Counted from the first letter of the stretch, positions 32,022 to 41,100 are shown. The stretch: 64,000 bases of DNA from UBA1738 sp045538755 (GCA_045538755.1 JAZQEC010000005.1:124001-188000); one strand, 5' to 3'. Notes: generated by a model not told the origin, from the sequence alone. Translations and numbers: made by a program.

Positions 32022-33551
32022 ATGAAAAACAAGTTTTTGGCAGTACTTCTATTGCTGGTTATGTCTACACTTTCTGTTGCTAAAGCAAGTCCGATTGAAG
32101 AGACTGCACAGCCTGAAGTAACAGAGCAGCTTACAGAGGAAGTGCAAATTGATGAAGCAGAAAAGAAGGCAGAAACAGAGCCGAGCCCTGAGTTAGAAGA
32201 AAAATACTCCGTTACAATGGCGATAAATAACACCAGAATGATGTACAAAAACCATACGACATGGATAACCGCACCGGTTTTAGTATTTGACAAGGTCTAT
32301 GTGGAATTGCTTGAGATGGCGCCGATTTTGGGATATGATGTTGCTTGGATAGTAGACGGCATCGGATATTTCAAGATTACCGGAAACGGCAAAGATGCAT
32401 ATTTTACAAGTATTTCTGAGTACACGGAATTAAAAAAACTGAGTAATAAGTTTTTCTTAAAGGAAGGAAAAGTTTATGTTCCTTTAGGAACACTAACCGG
32501 TATGATGGATATTCCGTTTGGTTATATAGATGGAATAGTTAGTCTTGGTGAAGAAAATGCCGAAGCGGCCGCAACGTACTCAAGTGTAAATGCATATCCT
32601 ACTGATGACCATGTTTATTTAAACTATCCTCGTTGGGCAAGCCATGTGGTAAATCCGTATGCAGTGTACAGCTATGAAACAATGATTAGCGATGCCGAAA
32701 AGCTACAACTGATGTATCCTGAGCTTATTAAGACAACAACTATTGGCAAATCAGTTGAAGGACGAGACCTTCTTTTGATTGAATTTGGACGTGGTGAAAG
32801 AAAGATATTCGTCTGTGGAACACATCATGCACGTGAATATATTGCAACTACATATTTGATGAATGCGATTGATAAATATGCCTATGCATACAGAACAAAC
32901 AGTATGTGGGGTGCTTATAACCCTAAAGCTATATTGGACAGCGTTACGTTCTGCATCGTTCCGATGGTCAACCCTGACGGAGTAAATCTTGTTCAAAACG
33001 GAATAGGTGCAACACCGAATGCAAGCGAAATTTCCAATATGGGAATATATGATGGTAAAAAGTATGGTTATCGTGCGTGGAAAGCCAATATCAGAGGTGT
33101 GGACGTTAACTGGAACTATGACAAGGATTGGGATATAACAAAAAATAAAAACGGAAGAGGTTCTACGGGATTTAATGGCGATTTTGCAGGAAGCGAGCCT
33201 GAAACAATAGCTATTTCGAATTACGTTGATAGCTATCCTTTTGAGGCGTTCTTGTCAATGCACACGCAGGGTGAAATTTTCTACTGGGCGGACAATCCGC
33301 AAAATCCATCGGGCATCAATACGGCTATCGCAAGAGATACTGGATTTTCGGGACATAAGGAGGTTCCGACAGGTAGAGGCGGGTCGTTCTTCGACTATGT
33401 TTACCGTAAGTATATGAAGCCTACTGTAACGATTGAGCTTTGTCCGTATGTGGGAAGTTTTCCTTATCCAGACAGTGATTTTAATACTGTATGGGCTCCT
33501 TCGAAAAATATAATGCTTGTTTTAGCAAATACAATTTTAAATATGAAATAA
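32022..33551 (+). CDS. Secreted M14 zinc carboxypeptidase with N-terminal amine-oxidase-N-like domain
   Basis: A 509-residue exported protein. The signal peptide (MKNKFLAVLLLLVMSTLSVAKA) is followed by a Glu-rich linker (about 25-60). A copper-amine-oxidase-N-like domain (residues 65-185: TWITAPVLVFDKVYVELLEMA ... KVYVPLGTLTGMM) is commonly a cell-wall or sugar-binding module. The M14 peptidase fills 215-509, with zinc ligands H269 and E272 (HHAREY) and H414 (SMHTQG), MVNPDGV, and the catalytic E472 (TIELCPY). It probably trims peptidoglycan or peptides outside the cell. It stands alone with its own promoter and terminator. Confidence 0.9.
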   Translation: MKNKFLAVLLLLVMSTLSVAKASPIEETAQPEVTEQLTEEVQIDEAEKKAETEPSPELEEKYSVTMAINNTRMMYKNHTTWITAPVLVFDKVYVELLEMAPILGYDVAWIVDGIGYFKITGNGKDAYFTSISEYTELKKLSNKFFLKEGKVYVPLGTLTGMMDIPFGYIDGIVSLGEENAEAAATYSSVNAYPTDDHVYLNYPRWASHVVNPYAVYSYETMISDAEKLQLMYPELIKTTTIGKSVEGRDLLLIEFGRGERKIFVCGTHHAREYIATTYLMNAIDKYAYAYRTNSMWGAYNPKAILDSVTFCIVPMVNPDGVNLVQNGIGATPNASEISNMGIYDGKKYGYRAWKANIRGVDVNWNYDKDWDITKNKNGRGSTGFNGDFAGSEPETIAISNYVDSYPFEAFLSMHTQGEIFYWADNPQNPSGINTAIARDTGFSGHKEVPTGRGGSFFDYVYRKYMKPTVTIELCPYVGSFPYPDSDFNTVWAPSKNIMLVLANTILNMK

Positions 33552-33580
33552 AAAACTGTGGCATTTTGCCACAGTTTTTT
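33550..33580. terminator. Bidirectional terminator after the M14 gene
   Basis: AAAAAACTGTGGCA and its complement make a near-perfect stem with A/T runs, between convergent genes. Confidence 0.9.
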
Positions 33581-33585
33581 GATGA

Positions 33586-34152
33586 CTAAAACTTTATAAT
33601 AATTTCATCAAGAGTACGCTTGGGCACACGAAGCTCATCACCCTCAAGATAATATTTGAATTGATTATCTTTCATTTCCACTGCCTGACTTTTTTGCATA
33701 GGATAGCCGAGTGCAATTAGATAAAGCGTGTGAAGGTCACCTTCAAGATGCAATAGTTCGTTTATTTTGTCCCTTAAAATCGCGCCGAGACAGCAACTTC
33801 CAAGACCTTCGCCGGCAGCAGCAATCATTATTGTGGACATAACAAGTCCGGCTTCATTTTCCAAAATAGCTTTGTTTATGGAATCATCGCCTATAATGGC
33901 TATGTATGCTGTCGGGGCTTCGTTTTCAGACGGTGCGCCGTTTTCGAGATAACCTGCCCATTTTGTTAGCGGGAAAATTGCGTCAACATCTGCCTTTTTA
34001 TTTATGATGGCATATTTTATTGGCTGCAGATTTGCCGCGCTTGCTGACATTCTTGCGCAGTCTATCAATTTCTCAATAATTTCAACCGGTACCTGTTTTT
34101 GTTCAAATTTGCGTATGCTTCTTCTTGATTTAATTGCTTCATAAATTTCCAT
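33586..34152 (-). CDS. Nitroreductase-family FMN oxidoreductase
   Basis: A 188-residue nitroreductase-fold protein. ATG 34152 (MEIYEAIKSRRSIRKF) is chosen since AAAGGAC lies 8-9 bases upstream and this is the family start; the longer in-frame ATG at 34203 adds 17 unrelated residues and overlaps araC. FMN-binding RRSIRKF and SASAANLQPIKYAI are at the start, and AAGEGLGSCCLGAI near residue 130 closes the second FMN contact. It uses NAD(P)H to reduce an unknown acceptor. It lies just after the AraC gene on the same strand. Confidence 0.9.
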   Translation of the reverse strand: MEIYEAIKSRRSIRKFEQKQVPVEIIEKLIDCARMSASAANLQPIKYAIINKKADVDAIFPLTKWAGYLENGAPSENEAPTAYIAIIGDDSINKAILENEAGLVMSTIMIAAAGEGLGSCCLGAILRDKINELLHLEGDLHTLYLIALGYPMQKSQAVEMKDNQFKYYLEGDELRVPKRTLDEIIIKF

Positions 34153-34168
34153 AATAATAGTCCTTTCT

Positions 34169-34993
34169 TTAAGTGTTGTCAGCTTGCCTGAAAAGCTTTG
34201 CATAAATTTTTGGTGACATTCCCTTATGCTTTTTAAAAATGTGTATAAAGTAGCTTAGGTCATTAAATCCGCAGCTATAACAAACATCAGTTATGTTACC
34301 TACACCTCCTGAAAGCATTTCGCAGGCTGATTCAATTCGGTAGGTTATAATGTATTCAAATGGTGTCTGATGCGTTATCTCTTTGAAAAAGCGGCTGAAA
34401 TAATTCGGACTCATCTGGCAAACCGCTGCAAGCTCGTCGAGCGTTATTTTTTTTGAATAATTGTCTTCTATCATTGAAAGCGCCGCCTTGATTTTTTCAA
34501 GCTTTTCGTTTGGCATAACGGGTGTTTCGGGATTAGAAGTGACGATGCTTGCGGAAAGCTCATAAAGCGTGCCTATAACCAAAAACTCATAGCCCGTAGG
34601 CTGCGTTTCAAAAAGGTCAAAAATACGCTCAATATAGGGATTTTCATTGTAGATGACAGGTGTCTGCATATATGATTTTACAAGAGCACGGCATTTTTGT
34701 GCGGCGTATAAAATTCCTGAGGAAAATACAAGGCATTGATACGTGCAGTCTTCTGGTTCGCCGCCGTGAATTATTCCTCCCGGTATTACAGCGCTCTGCC
34801 CTTTAGTAAGAGTGAATTGCGACTCGTTGAGCATAATGTTAAAACTTCCTTTTATAATTCTTATTAATTCAAAATCCTTGTGCCAGTGAGTACGCATATG
34901 GTATTTAGGATGATTTTTGAAAATTAAGAAATATTCCATTGGAAAATCCGGTGTACCTCGCAGCAGGTTTTCATGATACGATAAAAAACTCAT
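34169..34993 (-). CDS. AraC-family regulator, divergent from fucI
   Basis: A 274-residue regulator. A cupin-like sugar-sensing domain spans residues 15-150 (MRTHWHKDFELIRIIKGSFNIML), and two C-terminal helix-turn-helix units span about 170-270 (ITLDELAAVCQMSPNYFSRFFKEIT; ITDVCYSCGFNDLSYFIHIFKKHKGMSP). Such regulators activate sugar genes. It is divergent from fucI with a 112-base shared region, so it is probably the activator of fucose use. GGAGGA lies 4 bases before ATG. Confidence 0.92.
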   Translation of the reverse strand: MSFLSYHENLLRGTPDFPMEYFLIFKNHPKYHMRTHWHKDFELIRIIKGSFNIMLNESQFTLTKGQSAVIPGGIIHGGEPEDCTYQCLVFSSGILYAAQKCRALVKSYMQTPVIYNENPYIERIFDLFETQPTGYEFLVIGTLYELSASIVTSNPETPVMPNEKLEKIKAALSMIEDNYSKKITLDELAAVCQMSPNYFSRFFKEITHQTPFEYIITYRIESACEMLSGGVGNITDVCYSCGFNDLSYFIHIFKKHKGMSPKIYAKLFRQADNT

Positions 34994-35105
34994 AAATCCT
35001 CCAAAAAGATAAAATAATTATACTTTATCATATTATAACACAAGAATTATATAAACGTCAATGATATAATTATATTATCAGTTAAAATACAAGGAGGAAT
35101 TTATT

Positions 35106-36887
35106 ATGTATCCAAAAATCGGAATAAGACCCACGATTGACGGTCGCTGGGGTGGTGTGCGTGAAAGTCTTGAAGAAAAGACAATGGCTATGGCAAAGGC
35201 TGCAAAGGAATTAATTGAGGCAAATGTTCGTTATCAGGACGGAACACCTGCCCAGTGCGTTATCTCGTCTTGCACAATCGGATCGGGTGCTGAAGCTGAA
35301 AAATGTGCAGAATTCTTTAAGACACAAAACATCTGTGCTTCACTTGCGGTTACACCTTGCTGGTGCTACGGCTCAGAAACAATGGACCTTGAACCGAACA
35401 CAATAAAGGCTGTCTGGGGATTTAACGGAACAGAAAGACCGGGTGCGGTTTACTTGGCGGCTGTTATGGCTGCGTTTGCTCAAAGAGGACTTCCGGCATT
35501 CTCAATGTACGGACATGACGTTCAGGACCTTGATGATAACTCTATCCCTGAAGATGTTGCAGAAAAGATGATTAGATGGGCAAAGGGTGCAATAACTGTC
35601 GGACAGATGAAAGACAAGGCATACGTAAACCTTGGCGGCGTTTCAATGGGTATTGCGGGATCATATTGCGATATGTCCTTTATGCAGAAGTATCTTGGCA
35701 TCCGTGCGGAGTTCGTTGACCTTACTGAAATTTTGAGAAGAATTACTCTCGAAATTTATGACCATGACGAATACGAAAAGGCCCTTTCGTGGATTAAGGC
35801 TAACTGCAAAGAGGGATTTGATAAAAATGCCGGTAAGAACCTGCCTGAAATTATCAAAAAATCAAAGGTAGTTGAAGCTGATAAGGACTGGGAATTCATT
35901 GCTAAATTCTCTATCATCGTAAATGATATTATGTACGGAAATCCAAAGCTTGCTGAAATGGGCTGGCACGAAGAAGCTCTTGGCAGAAACGCAATCGTAG
36001 GCGGCTTCCAGGGACAGCGTCAGTGGACAGACTGGCTCCCAAATGCTGACTTTACCGAAGCTATTATGGCATCTTCATTCAACTGGAACGGCAAAAAAGC
36101 TCCTACTGCATTTGCAACAGAAAATGATACCCTAAACGGTATTTCAATGCTATTTGGAACACTTTTAACAGGAAAAGCGCCAGCTTTCCATGATGTTCGT
36201 ACATACTGGTCACCTGATGCTGTTAAGAGAGTAACAGGAAAAGAGCTTGAAGGCAAAGCAAAAGACGGTATTATCCATCTTATTAACTCCGGTGCAACAG
36301 CTCTTGACTGTACAGGTGCTTCAAAGGATGAAAACGGATGCAGCACACAAAAAGAATGGTGGAATATGACAGACTCAGACATCAAGGCTTGCCTTGAGGC
36401 AACTGACTGGTGTAGAGCTGACTATGAATACTTCAGAGGCGGCGGATTCTCAAGCCACTTCAGAACACGTGCTGAAATGCCTGTTACAATGCTAAGAGTA
36501 AATATTGCTGAAGGAATCGGCCCAGTTATCCAGATCGCAGAAGGATATACCTGTGACCTTCAGGACGATGTTCACGAAAAGCTTGATAAGAGAACTGACC
36601 CGACATGGCCTACAACTTGGTTTGCTCCAATTTTAACAGGTAAGGGTGCATTCCGTGACGTATATTCCGTAATGGCTAACTGGGGCGCAAATCACGGTGT
36701 AACAGTTGGTGGACACGTTGGTGCAGATATCATTACTCTTTGCTCAATGCTCAGAATTCCTGTTACAATGCATAATGTTCCTGAAGAAAAGGTTTACAGA
36801 CCTCACGCATGGGCAGCATTTGGTACAGACGATGCACAGGCGGCTGACTATGCAGCTTGTAAGAATTACGGACCTTTATATAGATAA
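35106..36887 (+). CDS. fucI: L-fucose isomerase
   Basis: A 593-residue FucI, the usual length. MYPKIGIRPTIDGRWGGVRESLE at the start and GGVSMGIAGSYCDMSFMQKYLGIRAEFVDLTEI near 180-210 are family landmarks. The Mn2+ site includes Glu and Asp in these regions (E near 337, D near 361, H near 530 in the family scheme). It converts L-fucose to L-fuculose; the enzyme also takes related aldoses. An AAGGAGGA ribosome binding site precedes ATG 35106. A fuculokinase is not in the window. The BMC aldolase at 6433 could use the kinase product. The gene ends intact at KNYGPLYR. Confidence 0.95.
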   Translation: MYPKIGIRPTIDGRWGGVRESLEEKTMAMAKAAKELIEANVRYQDGTPAQCVISSCTIGSGAEAEKCAEFFKTQNICASLAVTPCWCYGSETMDLEPNTIKAVWGFNGTERPGAVYLAAVMAAFAQRGLPAFSMYGHDVQDLDDNSIPEDVAEKMIRWAKGAITVGQMKDKAYVNLGGVSMGIAGSYCDMSFMQKYLGIRAEFVDLTEILRRITLEIYDHDEYEKALSWIKANCKEGFDKNAGKNLPEIIKKSKVVEADKDWEFIAKFSIIVNDIMYGNPKLAEMGWHEEALGRNAIVGGFQGQRQWTDWLPNADFTEAIMASSFNWNGKKAPTAFATENDTLNGISMLFGTLLTGKAPAFHDVRTYWSPDAVKRVTGKELEGKAKDGIIHLINSGATALDCTGASKDENGCSTQKEWWNMTDSDIKACLEATDWCRADYEYFRGGGFSSHFRTRAEMPVTMLRVNIAEGIGPVIQIAEGYTCDLQDDVHEKLDKRTDPTWPTTWFAPILTGKGAFRDVYSVMANWGANHGVTVGGHVGADIITLCSMLRIPVTMHNVPEEKVYRPHAWAAFGTDDAQAADYAACKNYGPLYR

Positions 36888-36888
36888 G

Positions 36889-37189
36889 ATGCATACGCTG
36901 TGACGGGCATGGTACAACAGAGCTTTTAGAGGCAATTTTAAAGCTTTTCTCACTTGATACACACAAAAAATCCACATAGTTAATGAGTGTAACACCAGGT
37001 GATACTGTGGAAACACCTATATGGGATAAATATGAACGCATACTTATGCCGTATACCAACGACAAAACTGAAAAAATAGAGCGCCTTGAATTTTACGAAC
37101 GCTCGAAAAATGCCTATGCCGTTGTTATGACAGGAGAAACAGGATTATATGCAAACATTATCCTAAGAAAAGGTGTTGTTACTGAATAA
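36889..37189 (+). pseudogene. fucU: Broken L-fucose mutarotase (fucU/RbsD family)
   Basis: Just past the fucI stop, a frame encodes RCDGHGTTELLEAILKLF, then a TAG at about 36978, then LMSVTPGDTVETPIWDKYER and RLEFYERSKNAYAVVMTGE to the TAA at 37187. These match the central and C-terminal parts of FucU, whose normal length is about 140-150 residues. The N-terminal 60-70 residues with the catalytic His are missing and a nonsense codon interrupts the rest. The sugar epimerisation step is therefore lost here; spontaneous mutarotation or a copy elsewhere must serve. Confidence 0.85.
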
Positions 37190-37194
37190 ATTAT

Positions 37195-37222
37195 AAAAAC
37201 AGTCGCATATGCGGCTGTTTTT
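37195..37222 (+). terminator. Terminator of the fuc genes
   Basis: AAAAACAGTCGCAT pairs with ATGCGGCTGTTTTT (one T/G mismatch), forming a hairpin after the fucU remnant. Confidence 0.75.
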
Positions 37223-37330
37223 GATTATAAGGATTAGACTTTAAAGCTTAGTTCTTGAAATTTAGAAATGCAAAAATATTCGCAAATTATGGACGATTTT
37301 GTTGAATTTATAATTTCGGTGTGTTATAAT

Positions 37331-37507
37331 GATTTCAAGCAAAGCTTGAAATCGTCGATATGAATTCTAACGAATTCTTGATATGTCATAAAAGACTCGA
37401 TATGTCGCTAACGCGACGAGAATTCATATCATATCGAGTTTGAGCGTGGCGAAAACATATCGATTTTACGGAGTAAAAATATCGAGCAAACGAAGTTTGC
37501 ATATCGA
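37331..37507. repeat. Array of mini-hairpins separated by ATATCGA
   Basis: Hairpins sit at GATTTCAAGC-AAA-GCTTGAAATC (37331-37353), GAATTC-TAAC-GAATTC (37362-37377), GTCGC-TAAC-GCGAC (37404-37417), TTTTAC-GGA-GTAAAA (37464-37478) and GCAAAC-GAA-GTTTGC (37486-37500). The 7-mer ATATCGA occurs at 37431, 37457, 37479 and 37501, and its complement TCGATAT at 37355 and 37397. GATATGAATTC (37357) pairs with GAATTCATATC (37420) on a larger scale. The rest of the 37223-37579 gap holds no gene I can see. Confidence 0.7.
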
Positions 37508-37579
37508 TAAGAGGTTGGCATCTAAAAATTGTTCACTGATCTTATAATGAAGTTGTAGGTATAAAAAAGGAGTACGGTT

Positions 37580-37786
37580 ATGAAGAAGAAATTGTATAAG
37601 TCAAACGTGGATAAAAAGTTTTGCGGTGTGTGCGGAGGAATTGCGGAGTATTTTAATATTGACTCAACAATGATTCGTCTTGCGTGGATTCTGTTCACAG
37701 CTTTCGGCGGTTCAGGAGTTATTGCATATATTGTGGCAGCACTTGTTATGCCGGATAACCGTGATGAAGGAGCGGAAAGGGAATAA
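37580..37786 (+). CDS. Small PspC-domain membrane protein
   Basis: A 68-residue protein that is essentially one PspC domain: KLYKSNVDKKFCGVCGGIAEYFNIDSTMIRLAWI, then one hydrophobic segment (about 36-58, FTAFGGSGVIAYIVAALVMP) and a charged tail. PspC domains sense or relieve membrane stress; the small stand-alone form is common in Firmicutes and its role is not settled. AAAAGGAG lies about 8 bases before ATG. Confidence 0.9.
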   Translation: MKKKLYKSNVDKKFCGVCGGIAEYFNIDSTMIRLAWILFTAFGGSGVIAYIVAALVMPDNRDEGAERE

Positions 37787-37806
37787 AACAGATTATAAAA
37801 TAAAAT

Positions 37807-37840
37807 GGGAACGCAGAGCACTGTGTTCCCGTTATTTTTT
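37807..37840. terminator. Terminator shared by pspC and pnp
   Basis: GGGAACGCAG and CTGTGTTCCC pair (one mismatch) with T runs on both sides, between convergent genes. Confidence 0.85.
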
Positions 37841-40169
37841 ATTTACCTAACAGTTTGCTGAAAAATCCGCCTTTTTCGTCCTTTGCAGGAGCTTCCTGCT
37901 TTGGTTCAGCTTGTACATCTTGAGCTTTTGCCTCAACCTTTGGCTGTGGCTTTGGTGCGTCGTGATGCTCTGATTTTTTGTATTCGCCATTATTTCTCGG
38001 AGGTCTTTGACCATTATTATTTCTTGGAGGTCTGTTTCCGCCGTTGGCGCCGCCTTCTCTTCTTTGCGGTCTTTCTTCATAACCTTCAGGTTTTTCCATT
38101 GTTTCCTTATGTGAAAGGCTGATTTTGCCTGTTTTTTCGTCAATTTTCATTACCTTAACAGTAAGAGTTTGACCAATTTGGACATAGTCCTCAACCTTGT
38201 CTACACGCTTATAGTCAAGCTCTGAAATGTGGCAAAGTCCGTCCTTGCCCGGCAGAATTTCGACGAAAGCACCGAAATCTGTGATAGTCTTAACTGTGCC
38301 CTCATAAACCTCGCCAATTTCTGGCTCTTTAACAATAAGCTCAATAGCAGCCTTAGCAGCATCGCCTGATGCCTGATCAACAGCAAAGATGTGGATTGTT
38401 CCGTCTTCTTCAATGTCAATCTTAGCGCCTGTATCAGCAACAATTTTCTGGATAACCTTGCCGCCTTGACCGATAACGTCACGAATCTTGTCAACGTCAA
38501 TCTTCATTGTTGAAACTTTTGGAGCATAAGGTGAAAGCTCTGGTCTTACTTCAGGAATAGCCTTTAAAAGAACATCGTCAATAATCATTTCACGGCCTGC
38601 CTTTGTTTTAGCAAAAGCTTCTGCGATAACTTCATAAGTCAAACCGTCGTTCTTAATATCAACCTGAATTGAAGTGATACCTTTTTTAGTACCGGCTACC
38701 TTAAAGTCCATTTCTCCGTAGAAGTCCTCAAGACCTTGAATATCAACCATAGTTGTAAAACCATTATCTGTTGTAATAAGACCGCATGAAATACCTGCAA
38801 CAGGAGCTTTAATCGGAACACCTGCTGCCATAAGAGCAAGAGTTGAGCCGCAGACAGAACCTTGAGACGTTGAACCGTTTGAAGAAAGAACTTCTGAAAC
38901 TGTTCTGATTGCATACGGGAATTCTTCTTCTGACGGAAGAACAGGCACGAGTGACTTTTCAGCCAGTGCTCCGTGACCGATTTCGCGACGTCCCGGACCA
39001 CGCGACGGCTTTGTTTCGCCAACTGAGTATGACGGGAAGTTGTAGTGGTGCATATATCTTTTTGATTCTTCTGTGTCGATGCCGTCGAGTCTCTGCATTT
39101 CAGCAAGCGGTGCTAAGGTTGCAACAGTCATAACCTGTGTCTGACCTCTTGTGAAAAGACCTGAACCGTGAGTTCTAGGAAGAAGGTCAACTTCTGCAGA
39201 TAGAGGTCTTATTTCATCAAGGCCTCTGCCGTCAACACGCTTACCCTGTGTAAGCCAGTCTCTTACGATTTCCTTTTGCATCTTGTATAAAAGCTCACCG
39301 AGTGTTTCTGTAATATCAGGGAACTGCTCTTGTAGCTTTTCGATAATTTCGTCTTCAACTACGCCCATTCTTGCATCACGGACATTCTTATCGTCAGTGT
39401 CAAGTGCGTGCTTAATGTTTTCGTATTCAAGCTCTTTTACTGCGTTCCACAAATCCTGATTTAATGTGTGTGGTTCATATTCGAATTTCTGCTTGCCGAT
39501 TTGAGCCTTCACAGTATCGATAAACTCACAGATTTTGATAATTTCCTTGTGAGCGAACTTAATACCGTCAAGCATAACATTTTCTTCGATTTCGTCACCA
39601 CCGGCTTCGATCATAACGATTTTCTCTTTTGTACCGGCAAGTGTAACGTGCATTTCTGATTTTTCTCTTTGTGAAACTGTCGGGTTAATAACGAATTCGC
39701 CGTCAACTAAACCGAGCCATACAGCACCGATTGGTCCATTCCAAGGGATATCAGAAATTGAAAGAGCGACAGAAGTACCAATCATAGCGGCAACTTCCGG
39801 AGGGTTGTCCTGTTCAACTGAAAGAACTGTTGCAACAACAGTACAGTCATTTCTAAGGTCAGCTGGGAAGAGTGGACGGATTGGTCTATCGATGCAACGT
39901 GATGTTAAGATTGCCTTTTCTGAAGGCTTTGCTTCACGCTTAATGTATCCGCCAGGGATTTTACCAACGGAATAAAGCTTTTCTTCATAGTCAACTGAGA
40001 GTGGGAAGAAGTCAATTCCTTCTCTCGGAGTTCTTGATGCGGTTACGTTAACCATAACCACTGTGTCACCGTAGCGAACAACACAGTGACCGTTTGCAAG
40101 GCAACACATTTTGCCTGTTTCGATGATGAGCGGACGGCCCGCCAACTCTGTTTCAAAGGTTCTAAACAT
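37839..40169 (-). CDS. pnp: Polyribonucleotide nucleotidyltransferase (PNPase)
   Basis: A 776-residue PNPase. Two RNase PH domains cover 1-210 and 310-540 (catalytic region SVGETKPSRGPGRREIGHGALAEK near 388-412), with a helical linker between. A KH domain (IRDVIGQGGKVIQKI, about 562-576) and an S1 domain (about 620-690) follow. The last 75 residues are a long Asn/Arg/Gly/Pro-rich linker and a short FFSKLLGK end, likely a protein- or RNA-binding tail. It degrades RNA 3'-5' with phosphate. It follows rpsO as in most bacteria. Confidence 0.97.
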   Translation of the reverse strand: MFRTFETELAGRPLIIETGKMCCLANGHCVVRYGDTVVMVNVTASRTPREGIDFFPLSVDYEEKLYSVGKIPGGYIKREAKPSEKAILTSRCIDRPIRPLFPADLRNDCTVVATVLSVEQDNPPEVAAMIGTSVALSISDIPWNGPIGAVWLGLVDGEFVINPTVSQREKSEMHVTLAGTKEKIVMIEAGGDEIEENVMLDGIKFAHKEIIKICEFIDTVKAQIGKQKFEYEPHTLNQDLWNAVKELEYENIKHALDTDDKNVRDARMGVVEDEIIEKLQEQFPDITETLGELLYKMQKEIVRDWLTQGKRVDGRGLDEIRPLSAEVDLLPRTHGSGLFTRGQTQVMTVATLAPLAEMQRLDGIDTEESKRYMHHYNFPSYSVGETKPSRGPGRREIGHGALAEKSLVPVLPSEEEFPYAIRTVSEVLSSNGSTSQGSVCGSTLALMAAGVPIKAPVAGISCGLITTDNGFTTMVDIQGLEDFYGEMDFKVAGTKKGITSIQVDIKNDGLTYEVIAEAFAKTKAGREMIIDDVLLKAIPEVRPELSPYAPKVSTMKIDVDKIRDVIGQGGKVIQKIVADTGAKIDIEEDGTIHIFAVDQASGDAAKAAIELIVKEPEIGEVYEGTVKTITDFGAFVEILPGKDGLCHISELDYKRVDKVEDYVQIGQTLTVKVMKIDEKTGKISLSHKETMEKPEGYEERPQRREGGANGGNRPPRNNNGQRPPRNNGEYKKSEHHDAPKPQPKVEAKAQDVQAEPKQEAPAKDEKGGFFSKLLGK

Positions 40170-40326
40170 AATCTTTCTCCTTTTTTAAAATTTTTCTCTT
40201 TGGAGATACATATTAGCAGATAAATACAGACGAAAAAATGTTTTCGGCTCTATTTATGTGCTAAATATTATATCTCCTATATGCAAATATGGGCAAACAT
40301 AAATGCTTGCCCATAAACATATCAAA

Positions 40327-40593
40327 TTACTTTCTAAGTCCTAACTTAGCTACTAAGGCACGATATCTTTCGATATCCTGACTCTTTAGGTAGTTCATAA
40401 GATTTCTTCTTTTACCAACCATCATAAGAAGTCCTCTTTTAGAGTGGTTATCCTTCTTGTGGAAGTTTAAGTGTTCGTTGTTTAAGTGGTTGATTCTTTC
40501 TGTTAAAAGAGCAATCTGAACTTCCGGAGAACCTGTATCTCCTTCGTGAGTTGCGTAAGTTGCGATAATTTCCTGCTTACGTTCCTTTGTCAT
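40327..40593 (-). CDS. rpsO: Ribosomal protein S15
   Basis: An 88-residue S15. ATG 40593 is chosen because GGAGGT lies 7 bases upstream; an ATG three codons earlier would fall within that ribosome binding site. Landmarks are TGSPEVQIALLTERINHLNNEHL and KDNHSKRGLLMMVGKRRNLMNYL, which bind 16S rRNA helices. It is a primary small-subunit binder. It lies between rpmE and pnp; a two-part hairpin in its leader may be a feedback site. Confidence 0.98.
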   Translation of the reverse strand: MTKERKQEIIATYATHEGDTGSPEVQIALLTERINHLNNEHLNFHKKDNHSKRGLLMMVGKRRNLMNYLKSQDIERYRALVAKLGLRK

Positions 40594-40622
40594 AGCTTTC
40601 ACCTCCTATAATCAAATGATCC

Positions 40623-40667
40623 CCATTTGCTGAGAAACCGTTGGTGATTCGGTTATCCAAGCAATGG
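40623..40667 (-). promoter_or_regulatory. Putative S15 leader autoregulatory structure
   Basis: On the minus strand CCATTGCT pairs with AGCAAATGG (one bulge), enclosing AACCG/CGGTT. The structure ends 17 bases before the rpsO ribosome binding site. Ribosomal protein S15 is known to bind its own leader in several unrelated folds, so this is a plausible but unproven site. Confidence 0.45.
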
Positions 40668-40710
40668 TTTAACCTTAAGTTTCATAAAATTTGTAATAAT
40701 CGAAAAGTTA

Positions 40711-40911
40711 TTATTTGCGATTAAATCTCTTGTTGAATTTCTCAACACGTCCACCTGTATCGATAAGCTTCTGCTTACCTGTGTAGAAAGGATGGCATTT
40801 TGAACAAATTTCGACGTTGATATTTTCTTTTGTCGAACCGATTTCGATTACTTCGCCACAAGCACATTTAATAGTTGTCTGCTTGTATTCCGGATGAATT
40901 CCTTCTCTCAT
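40711..40911 (-). CDS. rpmE: Ribosomal protein L31 (zinc-binding form)
   Basis: A 66-residue L31: MREGIHPEYKQTTIKCACGEVIEIGSTKE, then ICSKCHPFYTGKQKLIDTGGRVEKFNKR. The CxC and CxxC pairs keep the zinc site, so this is the C+ type used when zinc is ample. It joins the ribosomal subunits at the central protuberance. GAGGA lies 8-9 bases before ATG. It is upstream of rpsO and probably in the same transcript. Confidence 0.98.
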   Translation of the reverse strand: MREGIHPEYKQTTIKCACGEVIEIGSTKENINVEICSKCHPFYTGKQKLIDTGGRVEKFNKRFNRK

Positions 40912-40960
40912 CAGTAGTTCCTCCTTCTTTTATATTTAGTGCCACAAAACACCATTTAAT

Positions 40961-40989
40961 AGTATAACACAGTTTTTTTTGATTTGCAA
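40961..40989 (-). promoter_or_regulatory. rpmE promoter
   Basis: Minus-strand TTGCAA and TATACT with a 17-base spacer, about 50 bases before rpmE. Confidence 0.65.
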
Positions 40990-41074
40990 GTGTTTTTTTA
41001 AAAAAATATATAGCGTCATAAAGAATTATTTAAATTCAATCCCGCTATTTATCTTTCGCCTTTTGCAAAACAAT

Positions 41075-41100
41075 AAAATCCGCTGTAACCAGCGGATTTT
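41075..41100 (-). terminator. Terminator after recR
   Basis: A perfect dyad AAAATCCGCTG-TAAC-CAGCGGATTTT, about 100 bases beyond recR. The other bases of the 40912-41202 gap (rpmE promoter aside) show no gene. Confidence 0.8.

Noticed and set aside
37331..37507. Possible CRISPR array
   Set aside because: The constant unit is only 7 bases, the intervening units are palindromes rather than unrelated spacers, and no cas gene is near.
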